Source: Lachnospiraceae bacterium
Lineage (GTDB): Bacteria; Bacillota; Clostridia; Lachnospirales; Lachnospiraceae
Length of the DNA: 5,171 nucleotides
Assembly: GCA_900767585.1 (NCBI GenBank)
Contig: CAAFZP010000027.1
Span: forward strand, 1-5,171
Direction: 5' to 3'
Shown here one piece after another: positions 1 through 5,084 of this stretch. A program made the position numbers and the translations under genes. Under the pieces are notes generated by a model. The model saw only the letters and a program-made list of their open reading frames with translations, ran no database searches and was not told the DNA's origin. Every line of letters begins with the position of its first letter. Positions within the stretch are counted from its first letter, which is position 1.

Positions 1-608
1 GATACATTCTCCTGCACGCTGGCATTTAAGTCGTCGTACTTCTCAAATACGATATTGAAATATTTATTTGCCTTGCGGATAATGAACTGTAACACAATGC
101 CAAGCAAAATAACTGCAATCAGGTAAATACTTGCAATTCGTGCATTGATTAAAAATGCAGCTGCCATCGCGCAGATCATGCTCGCCGGGGCACGCATACC
201 CATACGCAGGATCATCATATAGGAATTCTGCACATTTGTTACATCGGTCGTCATACGAGTCACCAGTCCGGCGGTACTGTACTTGTCAATGTTTGTAAAT
301 GAAAATGTCTGGATATTATAATACATCGCCTGCCGCAGATTCTTCGCGAACCCGGCAGATGCATATGCACCGTAACGGCCTCCCATAAGTCCCGCAAATA
401 GTCCGACTGCCGCTGCCACGATCATCCATGCACCAACCACACAGATATGGTGAATGTCGCCGCCCGGCACATTGACACCATCGTCAATGATGGATGCCAT
501 CAGGAATGGGACGAGTGTTTCCATCAGAACTTCCAGCAGCATGAACAGTGGGGTTGCGATGGACGCGGCTTTGAATTCTTTGATTTGTTTTCCTAACGTC
601 TTTAACAT
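1..608 (-). CDS. ABC exporter half-transporter, membrane domain (partial, C-terminus outside window)
   Basis: N-terminal 202 residues of a multidrug-type ABC half-transporter (transmembrane domain fused to an ATPase domain in the full protein); the nucleotide-binding domain lies beyond the window edge. The protein starts MLKTLGKQIKEFK, an amphipathic elbow typical of these exporters. A first hydrophobic helix follows at about residues 17-40, a second at about 55-78 and further segments at about 141-177. The signature-like stretch TRMTTDVTNVQN (residues 118-129) sits after the second helix, where type I exporters of the LmrA/BmrA/MsbA class carry S/TRxTTDV. The start ATG (608-606) follows an AAAGGAG Shine-Dalgarno at 620-614 with 5-nt spacing. 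The gene lies 286 bp downstream of a marR-family gene on the same strand, a common drug-exporter arrangement. In this arrangement a second half-transporter often follows, but that cannot be seen here. The substrate cannot be predicted. Confidence 0.93.
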   Translation of the reverse strand, partial: MLKTLGKQIKEFKAASIATPLFMLLEVLMETLVPFLMASIIDDGVNVPGGDIHHICVVGAWMIVAAAVGLFAGLMGGRYGAYASAGFAKNLRQAMYYNIQTFSFTNIDKYSTAGLVTRMTTDVTNVQNSYMMILRMGMRAPASMICAMAAAFLINARIASIYLIAVILLGIVLQFIIRKANKYFNIVFEKYDDLNASVQENV

Positions 609-632
609 GTTGTCTCCTTTCTTATGCTTCTG

Positions 633-845
633 TGCAAAACGTGTAGATTTCTATAACGAGTTGTACAAAATATACATTTCTATGCAGACGCGCTCTCGCT
701 CACTTCCGCACATAGCAGACACTAAACTTACGGAGCATCAATTCTACGAATTGCTGTCTGTTCGTTAAGTGCTGATGTGCTCCAATGGTCTGCATATGAA
801 ATGTTATTTATGTACAACTCTATCTACACATTGTCTCGTTTTGCA
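633..845 (-). repeat. 213-bp nested imperfect inverted repeat between marR and the ABC gene
   Basis: The ends are exact inverted copies: TGCAAAACG at 633-641 and CGTTTTGCA at 837-845. Moving inward, GTGTAGAT (641-648) matches ATCTACAC (822-829), GAGTTGTACA (658-667) matches TGTACAACTC (811-820), and ACATTTC-TATGCAGAC (674-689) matches 788-804 with one indel. The centre holds GGAGCA (732-737) against TGCTCC (778-783), and a perfect hairpin CAATTC-TAC-GAATTG (739-753). CAGAC/GTCTG elements occur twice on each side (684-689, 715-720, 756-760, 788-793), which allows alternative pairings. No credible gene lies inside. Read from the minus strand it would fold into a long stem in the 5' leader of the ABC gene, ending just before its Shine-Dalgarno. 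It may be a structured leader RNA or a MITE-like mobile element; no obvious target-site duplication flanks it. Confidence 0.8.
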
Positions 846-874
846 AATATATCATAGGAAAGCAATCCAAGTAA
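846..874 (-). promoter_or_regulatory. Possible extended -10 promoter for the ABC exporter leader
   Basis: On the minus strand TG-A-TATATT (854-846) resembles an extended -10 element (TGnTATAAT). The -35 position 17 bp upstream (874-869, TTACTT) is poor. Initiation about 6-7 nt downstream would fall near position 839, inside the outer arm of the large inverted repeat, so the transcript would begin almost exactly with that structure. This would give the ABC gene its own start in addition to read-through from marR. The call rests on motif resemblance only. Confidence 0.35.
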
Positions 875-894
875 CCTTCCGGTTGTTTATTGGC

Positions 895-1353
895 CTACTT
901 AACTTCCGGTGCTCCAAGGCTTGTCAATTCGGTCCCAAGCTTATCTGTAATTGATAAAAACTGTGTGATTTCTTCCTCGGATAAGCAGTCTCTCAGGCGC
1001 TGCTCCATCTGCATCACGCGTGTATGGATTTTTGCTTCGAGTGCCTGTCCTGTTTCGGTCAGTTCCAGTTTTTTCAGACGTGCATCTCTGGCAACGCTGG
1101 AGCGCCTGATAAGTCCGTTTTTTTCCATCGCCTGTAACGTCTGGGTGACGGTAGACCGGCGCAGATAGAAGAATTCTTCCACATCCTTCTGATATACTTC
1201 TGTCTTCTTGCTGAATTCGGAAATGTAATGCAGGATCCGGCTCTGTGAACCGCTGATGCCTTCCACTTCCGCTGCCTGATGCAGATAATGTTTCACCTGG
1301 TTTGATAATATGATGATCTGGTTTCCCGGATGATCATGTTTCCAATCGTCCAT
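895..1353 (-). CDS. MarR-family winged-helix transcriptional regulator
   Basis: This is a 152-residue protein, the usual length for MarR dimers, which bind palindromic operators and release DNA on binding a small ligand. An N-terminal dimerisation helix region (about 8-30) is followed by a winged helix-turn-helix. The segment VYQKDVEEFF (53-62) fits helix 2 and LRRSTVTQTLQAMEKNGLI (64-82) fits the recognition helix region. RSSVARDARLKKLELTETG (84-102) fits the beta wing, with the R-D-R pattern conserved in the family. A C-terminal helix (about 103-145) completes the dimer interface. The ATG at 1353-1351 follows a GGAGGG Shine-Dalgarno in AAAGGAGGGAATTC. The gene lies upstream of an ABC exporter on the same strand, so it is probably the local repressor of itself and that exporter. 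A perfect inverted repeat (1409-1454) overlapping the predicted transcription start is the obvious candidate operator. The ligand is unknown. Confidence 0.93.
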   Translation of the reverse strand: MDDWKHDHPGNQIIILSNQVKHYLHQAAEVEGISGSQSRILHYISEFSKKTEVYQKDVEEFFYLRRSTVTQTLQAMEKNGLIRRSSVARDARLKKLELTETGQALEAKIHTRVMQMEQRLRDCLSEEEITQFLSITDKLGTELTSLGAPEVK

Positions 1354-1402
1354 GAATTCCCTCCTTTATTCGTATCTTCCCAACATTCTGTATTGTAATA
1401 GA

Positions 1403-1454
1403 TAAAAAAGTTCGGTTATGAATTGTTCGTAATCAAACAATTCATAACCGAACT
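1403..1454 (-). terminator. Perfect 19-bp inverted repeat with T-run: mgtE terminator and candidate MarR operator
   Basis: AGTTCGGTTATGAATTGTT (1409-1427) and its exact reverse complement (1436-1454) flank an 8-nt loop. On the minus strand the hairpin is followed immediately by TTTTTT (1409-1404, sharing the last stem T) and then ATC, which makes a good Rho-independent terminator about 125 nt after the mgtE stop codon. On the plus strand the tail is ATATTTTAAC, less suited to termination. The same repeat begins only 2 bp after the -10 of the predicted marR promoter, where a repressor would bind. Terminator function is well supported by sequence; operator function is inference. Confidence 0.8.
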
Positions 1455-1456
1455 AT

Positions 1457-1484
1457 ATTTTAACATGCATGAAATATTTTTCAA
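1457..1484 (-). promoter_or_regulatory. Predicted marR promoter (TTGAAA-16-TAAAAT)
   Basis: On the minus strand a -35 of TTGAAA (1484-1479, 5/6 match to TTGACA) and a -10 of TAAAAT (1462-1457, 5/6 match to TATAAT) are separated by 16 bp, in an AT-rich stretch. The expected start near position 1450 lies inside the first arm of the 19-bp inverted repeat. The marR mRNA would therefore carry most of that hairpin and its U-run in its 5' leader, about 100 nt ahead of the marR ATG. A second -10-like TACAAT (1397-1392), below the hairpin, lacks a recognisable -35 and is a weaker alternative. Confidence 0.6.
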
Positions 1485-1578
1485 ACAATTCACTTTTTAT
1501 TTTTTTCATTTATTTGACTATTTGACGTCTTGTAATAAAAGCATGTACACTCCCGAATCCATTTCCCTCACAACTTCC

Positions 1579-2796
1579 TTACGAAACGATCTGCATGATC
1601 TGGATCAAGAACAGCCATGCCAGTCCATAGTACGTGACGACTGCTACAAGGTCGTTGACCGTTGTGATCAGTGGACCGGATGCAACTGCCGGATCAATCT
1701 TGATCTTGTGGAAGAAAATCGGAATCAAGGTTCCGACCAGACTCGAAATCACCATGGCAACCATCAGTGATACACCTACGCAACCGGAAATCAGGAATGC
1801 ATGCAGCCATGCATTGTGCTTGAAGCAGGCGATGTAGATGCCGATAAATACAAATGCCAGAGAGCCGAGCAGCAAGCCATTTACAAAACCGACCTTCATC
1901 TCCTTCCATACGAGATGCAGCTTCTGCTTACCAGTCAGGTTCTCATCCATCAATACACGAATCGTAACCGCCAGCGACTGTGTTCCAACATTCCCTGCCA
2001 TGTCCAGAATCAACGACTGGAAGCACATCACGATCGGAAGCACTGCGACAACCGCTTCAAAAGCTCCTACAACGGAAGACACACCCATGCCAAGGAACAA
2101 CAAGATGATCAGCCATGGCAATCGTTTCTTCATGCTTTCCTTTGTAGTTTCTCTCAAATCCTCTTCGTCTGTCAAACCTGCGAGTTTTGCGTAATCCTCG
2201 CCCATCTCATCATCGACAGCCTCTACGACATCCTGTGCAGTGATAACACCGAGTAATTCCTTTGTCTCAGATAAAACCGGAATGGAATCCTCTGCGTAAT
2301 CCACCAGTTCGTCAATACAATCCTCGATTTTCTCATGATCGGTCACAAATGGATACGTCGTATTGATGATAGATTCCAGTGTATCATTTTCTCTGGCGAC
2401 GATCAGATCCTTCAGGTCAATCGCGCCATAATATTTATCGGATTCGTCTAATACATAGACCGTTCCGATATTATCATTTTCACCAGCCTGCGAAACCAGC
2501 TCGCGCATTGCCTGCCGGATATCTATGTCTCTGCGGATAGCGATATAGTTCGTCGTCATACGACTACCCATCTCGTCTTCCTCGTAGGAGAGGATCATCT
2601 GGATATCATTTCCGGCATCCTCCGGGAGCATATCCACAACCTGCTTTTTCGTTGCATCATCGACCTCGTCTAAGACATCGACCGCATCGTCGACCTCCAT
2701 CAGGGAGAGTACCTTTGCTGCCTCCTGCAGATTCTTATCACGCAAATGCTTCTTTGACTGCGCTGTGTAATTCTTTCTTTTCATCCATTTCTTCAT
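1579..2796 (-). CDS. mgtE: MgtE-type magnesium transporter with short N domain
   Basis: MgtE proteins are dimeric Mg2+ channels whose cytosolic N and CBS domains sense Mg2+ and close the pore. This 405-residue copy has a short helical N domain (about 20-75, with LxEVDDAVDVLDEVDD acidic repeats). Two CBS domains follow (about 80-135 and 143-198; ITAQDVVEAV closes the second), then a plug helix (about 203-225). Five predicted membrane segments lie at about 227-248, 250-275, 300-323, 333-362 and 378-402. Pore-domain hallmarks are GNVGTQS (268-274) and DPAVASGPLITTVND (368-382); D382 aligns with the conserved pore aspartate of the family. Thermus MgtE is about 450 residues, and the shortfall here is in the N domain. 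ATG 2796-2794 follows a strong AAGGAGG (2811-2805). The gene is preceded by a leader with a small ORF and terminator and followed by a terminator at 1403-1454, so it is probably monocistronic. Confidence 0.95.
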   Translation of the reverse strand: MKKWMKRKNYTAQSKKHLRDKNLQEAAKVLSLMEVDDAVDVLDEVDDATKKQVVDMLPEDAGNDIQMILSYEEDEMGSRMTTNYIAIRRDIDIRQAMRELVSQAGENDNIGTVYVLDESDKYYGAIDLKDLIVARENDTLESIINTTYPFVTDHEKIEDCIDELVDYAEDSIPVLSETKELLGVITAQDVVEAVDDEMGEDYAKLAGLTDEEDLRETTKESMKKRLPWLIILLFLGMGVSSVVGAFEAVVAVLPIVMCFQSLILDMAGNVGTQSLAVTIRVLMDENLTGKQKLHLVWKEMKVGFVNGLLLGSLAFVFIGIYIACFKHNAWLHAFLISGCVGVSLMVAMVISSLVGTLIPIFFHKIKIDPAVASGPLITTVNDLVAVVTYYGLAWLFLIQIMQIVS

Positions 2797-2824
2797 TGTC
2801 TTCTACCTCCTTATTCCGGGGCAT

Positions 2825-2853
2825 AAAAATACCACCGTCTTTCATACGGTGGT
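2825..2853 (-). terminator. Intrinsic terminator in the mgtE leader (attenuator)
   Basis: On the minus strand ACCACCGT (2853-2846), loop ATGAAAG and ACGGTGGT (2838-2831) form a perfect 8-bp GC-containing stem, followed by ATTTTTAT. It stands between the upstream ORF and mgtE, ending about 29 nt before the mgtE ATG and before its Shine-Dalgarno. Transcripts from the leader must therefore read through it to express mgtE. Upstream CGGTGG (2945-2940) and ACGGT (2976-2972) are each complementary to parts of its 5' arm and could act as antiterminator strands. Confidence 0.85.
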
Positions 2854-2871
2854 TCAGACAACAGAAAACTA

Positions 2872-2990
2872 AACGCAGTTATATCGTCATATATAAAATG
2901 AGACTATATCCCAACTGCGTTCGTATATCCATATGTCTTCCACCGCGTATCGCTCGACTCGTACTATCGCAACCGTCCATAGTCTCACCT
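2872..2990 (-). promoter_or_regulatory. Interlocked-helix leader RNA of mgtE (candidate Mg2+ attenuator)
   Basis: On the minus strand, helix A pairs TGAGACTAT (2987-2979), which contains part of the upstream ORF's Shine-Dalgarno and start codon, with ATAGTCTCA (2907-2899). Nine pairs are perfect and several outer pairs can be added with G-U wobbles. Helix B pairs AACGCAGTT (2921-2913) with AACTGCGTT (2880-2872), also nine perfect pairs. The 5'-to-3' order is A, B, A', B', so the helices either form a pseudoknot or exclude each other. I could not match this to the M-box (ykoK) consensus that often controls mgtE, nor to the yybP-ykoY motif. Mg2+ as the signal is inferred only from the downstream gene. 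Confidence 0.55.
2879..2980 (-). CDS. Putative 33-residue leader peptide upstream of mgtE
   Basis: The ATG at 2980-2978 is preceded 4 nt upstream by GGAGGTGA (2992-2985), as strong a Shine-Dalgarno as any in the window. The ORF runs 33 codons to TAA (2881-2879). The peptide begins MDGCDSTSRAIRGGRHMD and ends GYSLILYMTI; the middle is basic and the end hydrophobic. The leader terminator lies about 26 nt after its stop codon and the mgtE ATG 82 nt after it. The start region can pair with a segment inside the ORF's 3' end, the stop codon borders a hairpin arm, and codons 12-14 (CGC GGT GGA) are complementary to the terminator. That placement suggests a regulatory ORF, comparable in principle to the enterobacterial mgtA leader peptide MgtL, though there is no sequence similarity. 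I do not recognise the peptide. An alternative is that the purine-rich SD-like stretch is only part of an RNA structure. Confidence 0.6.
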   Translation of the reverse strand: MDGCDSTSRAIRGGRHMDIRTQLGYSLILYMTI

Positions 2991-3001
2991 CCATAATTTT
3001 T

Positions 3002-3007
3002 ATTCTA
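3002..3007 (-). promoter_or_regulatory. Possible -10 element of the mgtE leader promoter
   Basis: TAGAAT (3007-3002, 5/6 match to TATAAT) lies just upstream of the leader, with AT-rich sequence following. It would start transcription roughly 10-15 nt before the leader ORF's Shine-Dalgarno. The best -35 match, CTGGCA (3028-3023), is only 4/6 with a short 15-bp spacer. Another TAGAAT at 3060-3055 has an equally poor -35. The remaining interval 3008-3129 shows no gene; it holds a 7-bp hairpin with one G-U pair (3092-3109) that lacks a U-tract, so I do not call it a terminator. Confidence 0.3.
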
Positions 3008-3129
3008 TCGCAGCTTTATCACTGCCAGATCTGCCTGAACCATATTTCGCCATGATTCTACCCGACCTGTTATGTAGTCTACCCCATTTTCCCTGGTTCA
3101 TCAACCAAGTTTACAAGCTTTTAACAATT

Positions 3130-3621
3130 TTACAGCTCATGATAATATGGGCAGATATCTTCATAACTCCCATCATTCATGCGGAAGCCACCCGGTATCG
3201 TGCCAAGCTGTTTGAACCCAAGCCGCTCATACAGGTGTCGTGCATGTACATTACTTGCAACAACCGCATTGAACTGTAAGACGCGGTAACCATGTGCCTT
3301 ACCCTGCGCCAGACAGTCAGACACCAGCTTCTCACCGATATGCAATCCTCTTGATTCCCGGTCGACCGCATAGCTTGCATTGCAGATGTGTCCGCATCGT
3401 CCTACATTGTTTGGATGCAGGATGTACATGCCATAGATTCTGCCTGTGTCCTTATCCTCTGCGACTCCGCAATATGTCTGCTCTGCGAAAAATGCGGTTC
3501 CTGTCTCCGGTGTCAGACATTCCTCCTGTGGAAATGCCACGCCATCTTCGACAACCTGGTTCCAGATCGTAACCATCGCCCCGATGTCATCATCTGTATA
3601 TGCTCTTACTTCGATATTCAT
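3130..3621 (-). CDS. GNAT-family N-acetyltransferase
   Basis: This 163-residue single-domain protein should transfer an acetyl group from acetyl-CoA to an amine. It opens with the GNAT-typical strand IEVRAYTDDDIGAMVTIWNQVVEDG (about 3-27). The strands around GVAEDKDTGRIYGMYILHP (52-70) come next, and then the acetyl-CoA motif A, YAVDRESRGLHIGEKLVSDC (84-103). In motif A the usual R-x-x-G-x-G/A reads R91-G-L-H94-I-G96, so the first conserved glycine is a histidine. The C-terminal ASNVHARHLYERLGFKQLGTI (122-142) is the classic GNAT motif B, with N124 and Y131 in conserved positions. The closest style is the small amino-acid, antibiotic or phosphinothricin-like acetyltransferases; the substrate cannot be assigned. 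The ATG at 3621-3619 has only a weak purine-rich site (GAAAGAAG), suggesting modest translation. No clear terminator separates it from the upstream amidohydrolase (104-nt gap), so read-through is possible. Confidence 0.9.
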   Translation of the reverse strand: MNIEVRAYTDDDIGAMVTIWNQVVEDGVAFPQEECLTPETGTAFFAEQTYCGVAEDKDTGRIYGMYILHPNNVGRCGHICNASYAVDRESRGLHIGEKLVSDCLAQGKAHGYRVLQFNAVVASNVHARHLYERLGFKQLGTIPGGFRMNDGSYEDICPYYHEL

Positions 3622-3671
3622 GGTTTTATTCTTCTTTCATTTAAATTTATCTTAGACAATCACTTGACCTG

Positions 3672-3686
3672 CTTTGTCATACAAAG
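3672..3686. promoter_or_regulatory. Small palindrome upstream of the acetyltransferase gene
   Basis: CTTTGT-CAT-ACAAAG is a perfect 6-bp inverted repeat with a 3-nt centre, in the 104-bp gap between the amidohydrolase stop and the acetyltransferase start. Neither strand has an adjacent T-run, so a terminator is unlikely. It could be a small operator or be fortuitous. The rest of the gap is AT-rich and shows no convincing -35/-10 pair on the minus strand. Confidence 0.3.
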
Positions 3687-3725
3687 TAAATCTCTTTATT
3701 TTATATCTTCAATTGCCAACTGTTC

Positions 3726-5018
3726 CTATATCAGTCCCACAAGCATTGCAACCGCGGTCTTCATAATCTCATCCGGGAATTCATACTCTGCTGTATGAAG
3801 CTGTGCATGAGCTTCACCATCACCCACACCAAAGAATGCCCCCGGTACTTCCTGCAGATAATATCCGAAATCCTCCGACCAGCGCATCGGCTGTGCAAGC
3901 TCTGTCACAGGGAATTGTAATTTCTCTGCACACGCGCGCAGCTTATCTACATTTGTATCGTGATTCTCCGTTGCCGGGAACCGCTCGATCTCCTCTATGG
4001 CTATAGTAAGCTGGTTTTCTTCTGCAAGTGTCGCAGCCAGAGATTTGATCTCATTCACATATGTGTCAAATGCATCTTCTTTCTCTGCACGCACCGTGAG
4101 ACGCAACGTGCCTTCAAACGCTGATACGCCATAATTTGTACTGCCAACATCCGCCCCGATCACAGTCATACGCACGAAGTTGCCCCGTGCCTGCATCTCC
4201 TTTGTGATCCGCTCGATCTCGAGCAGAAGCTTCGCCATCGGAATAGCCGGATTCCTGCCTGCTTCCGGATATGCTGCATGGCTTGGTGTTCCAGTCATAC
4301 GAATCGAAAGCCCGGTCGATGCACACGCAAATGTTCCCTTGCGAAGCAATATCTGATTCTTCGGATAGCCGGGAATGTTATGCAATCCGTATATCTCCCC
4401 GATCTGCTTTTCCGCCAGCAGTTCCTTGCAGATCTTCGCGCCCGCGCCAATCTCCTCGCCCGGCTGGAAGATCAGATACACATCACGGTCGGGCAATTCT
4501 TCCCGCTTTGAAAGATACAGCGCTACACCACACAGAATACTGCTATGCCCGTCATGTCCGCAGTAGTGTCCCGGTTTTCCATCCTTTCCACATACCGCAT
4601 CCATATCTGCCCGGAACGCAATCGGTGCTTTCCCGCTTTCCTTCTCCGCTTTCTTCACGGCATAAAACCACACGCCTTTATCCACAACTTCAAACGTTGT
4701 ATGGCGCTTTATAAATTCCTGCAATATATGCCGGGTCTTTTCTTCCTGCATGGAAGGCTCCGGATTCTCGTGGAGCTTCTTGCGCAGACTGTAAATCATA
4801 TCAGAAAGCTCTTTATATCTTGTGATATGAACCTCCGGAATTGCAACATCCGCAAATGTTACAACCTCATTCTCCGGCTCTCCGTCCGCATCCGGATACT
4901 TATGTTCCACATCTCCTTGACCATGCACAGTTCCTCCGATATGCACTTCCGGGATTGCCAGATTATCAAATGCGAGATTAAATTTTGATTTTTCCTTCTT
5001 CTCTTTCTTGTCCTTCAT
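3726..5018 (-). CDS. M20-family metallo-amidohydrolase (N-acyl amino acid hydrolase type) with duplicated N-terminal motif
   Basis: This 430-residue enzyme resembles the M20D group (hippurate, IAA-amino acid and N-acyl amino acid amidohydrolases), which remove acyl groups from amino acids with a dinuclear metal site. Visible motifs are RADMDA (136-141), HYCGHDGHSS (151-160; C153, H155 and H158), FQPGEE (184-189; E188 catalytic, E189 metal), GLHNIPG (211-217; H213), dimerisation-domain SHAAYPEAGRNPA (246-258), WSEDFGYYL (380-388) and LHTAEYEFPDE (407-417; H408). All expected metal ligands appear present. Family members are typically about 390-400 residues; the extra length is N-terminal. Residues 1-12 are lysine-rich, and an 11-residue motif F-x-x-L/V-AIPEVHI occurs at 17-27 and again at 55-65, before the catalytic domain begins near Y68. 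No signal peptide is seen, so it is cytoplasmic. ATG 5018-5016 follows GGAGG with 7-nt spacing. The upstream membrane protein ends 66 nt earlier, so the two are probably co-transcribed. Confidence 0.93.
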   Translation of the reverse strand: MKDKKEKKEKSKFNLAFDNLAIPEVHIGGTVHGQGDVEHKYPDADGEPENEVVTFADVAIPEVHITRYKELSDMIYSLRKKLHENPEPSMQEEKTRHILQEFIKRHTTFEVVDKGVWFYAVKKAEKESGKAPIAFRADMDAVCGKDGKPGHYCGHDGHSSILCGVALYLSKREELPDRDVYLIFQPGEEIGAGAKICKELLAEKQIGEIYGLHNIPGYPKNQILLRKGTFACASTGLSIRMTGTPSHAAYPEAGRNPAIPMAKLLLEIERITKEMQARGNFVRMTVIGADVGSTNYGVSAFEGTLRLTVRAEKEDAFDTYVNEIKSLAATLAEENQLTIAIEEIERFPATENHDTNVDKLRACAEKLQFPVTELAQPMRWSEDFGYYLQEVPGAFFGVGDGEAHAQLHTAEYEFPDEIMKTAVAMLVGLI

Positions 5019-5029
5019 GCGATTCCTCC

Positions 5030-5058
5030 AACCGTTATCTTCATTTCAAGATAAGGTT
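5030..5058 (-). promoter_or_regulatory. Hairpin abutting the ribosome binding site of the amidohydrolase gene
   Basis: On the minus strand AACCTTATCTT (5058-5048), loop GAAATG and AAGATAACGGTT (5041-5030) form an 11-bp stem with one bulged C. The 3' arm ends right next to the GGAGG Shine-Dalgarno. There is no U-run, so it is not a standard terminator. It may modulate translation, protect a processed mRNA end between the two cistrons, or be a weak transcriptional pause. Confidence 0.5.
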
Positions 5059-5084
5059 TCCTTCCAAATATTTGTCACTCTGCA

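Noticed and set aside
454..768. Plus-strand ORF of 104 codons overlapping the ABC exporter start and the inverted repeat
   Set aside because: It is the shadow of the exporter N-terminus running into the repeat region. It has no Shine-Dalgarno, and its protein sequence has no domain character.
633..845. Complete insertion sequence or CRISPR repeat
   Set aside because: There is no transposase ORF inside, no regular direct-repeat and spacer spacing, and no clear target-site duplication; only a MITE-like or structured-leader reading remains.
1519..1569. Short minus-strand ORF just after the mgtE stop (MDSGVYMLLLQDVK and a few upstream codons)
   Set aside because: It has 14-17 codons and only a crude GAGGGAA stretch too close to the ATG. 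Nothing around it suggests a function, so it is probably chance.
1801..2256. Plus-strand ORFs up to 151 codons opposite mgtE
   Set aside because: They are antisense to a clearly recognisable MgtE pore and CBS region, and their translations are Cys/His-rich without family features.
2872..2990. Canonical M-box, T-box or yybP-ykoY riboswitch
   Set aside because: I could not find the conserved core segments of any of these by eye. Only a short GGUGAG-like similarity to the M-box 5' end is present. This was not tested computationally.
3092..3109. Hairpin after the acetyltransferase gene considered as its terminator
   Set aside because: The stem is 7 bp with one G-U pair, and on the minus strand it is followed by GAAAATGGGG, not a T-run.
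4271..4988. Two 147-codon plus-strand ORFs opposite the amidohydrolase
   Set aside because: They are antisense shadows of a gene with all M20 catalytic motifs, and they show no convincing ribosome binding sites.
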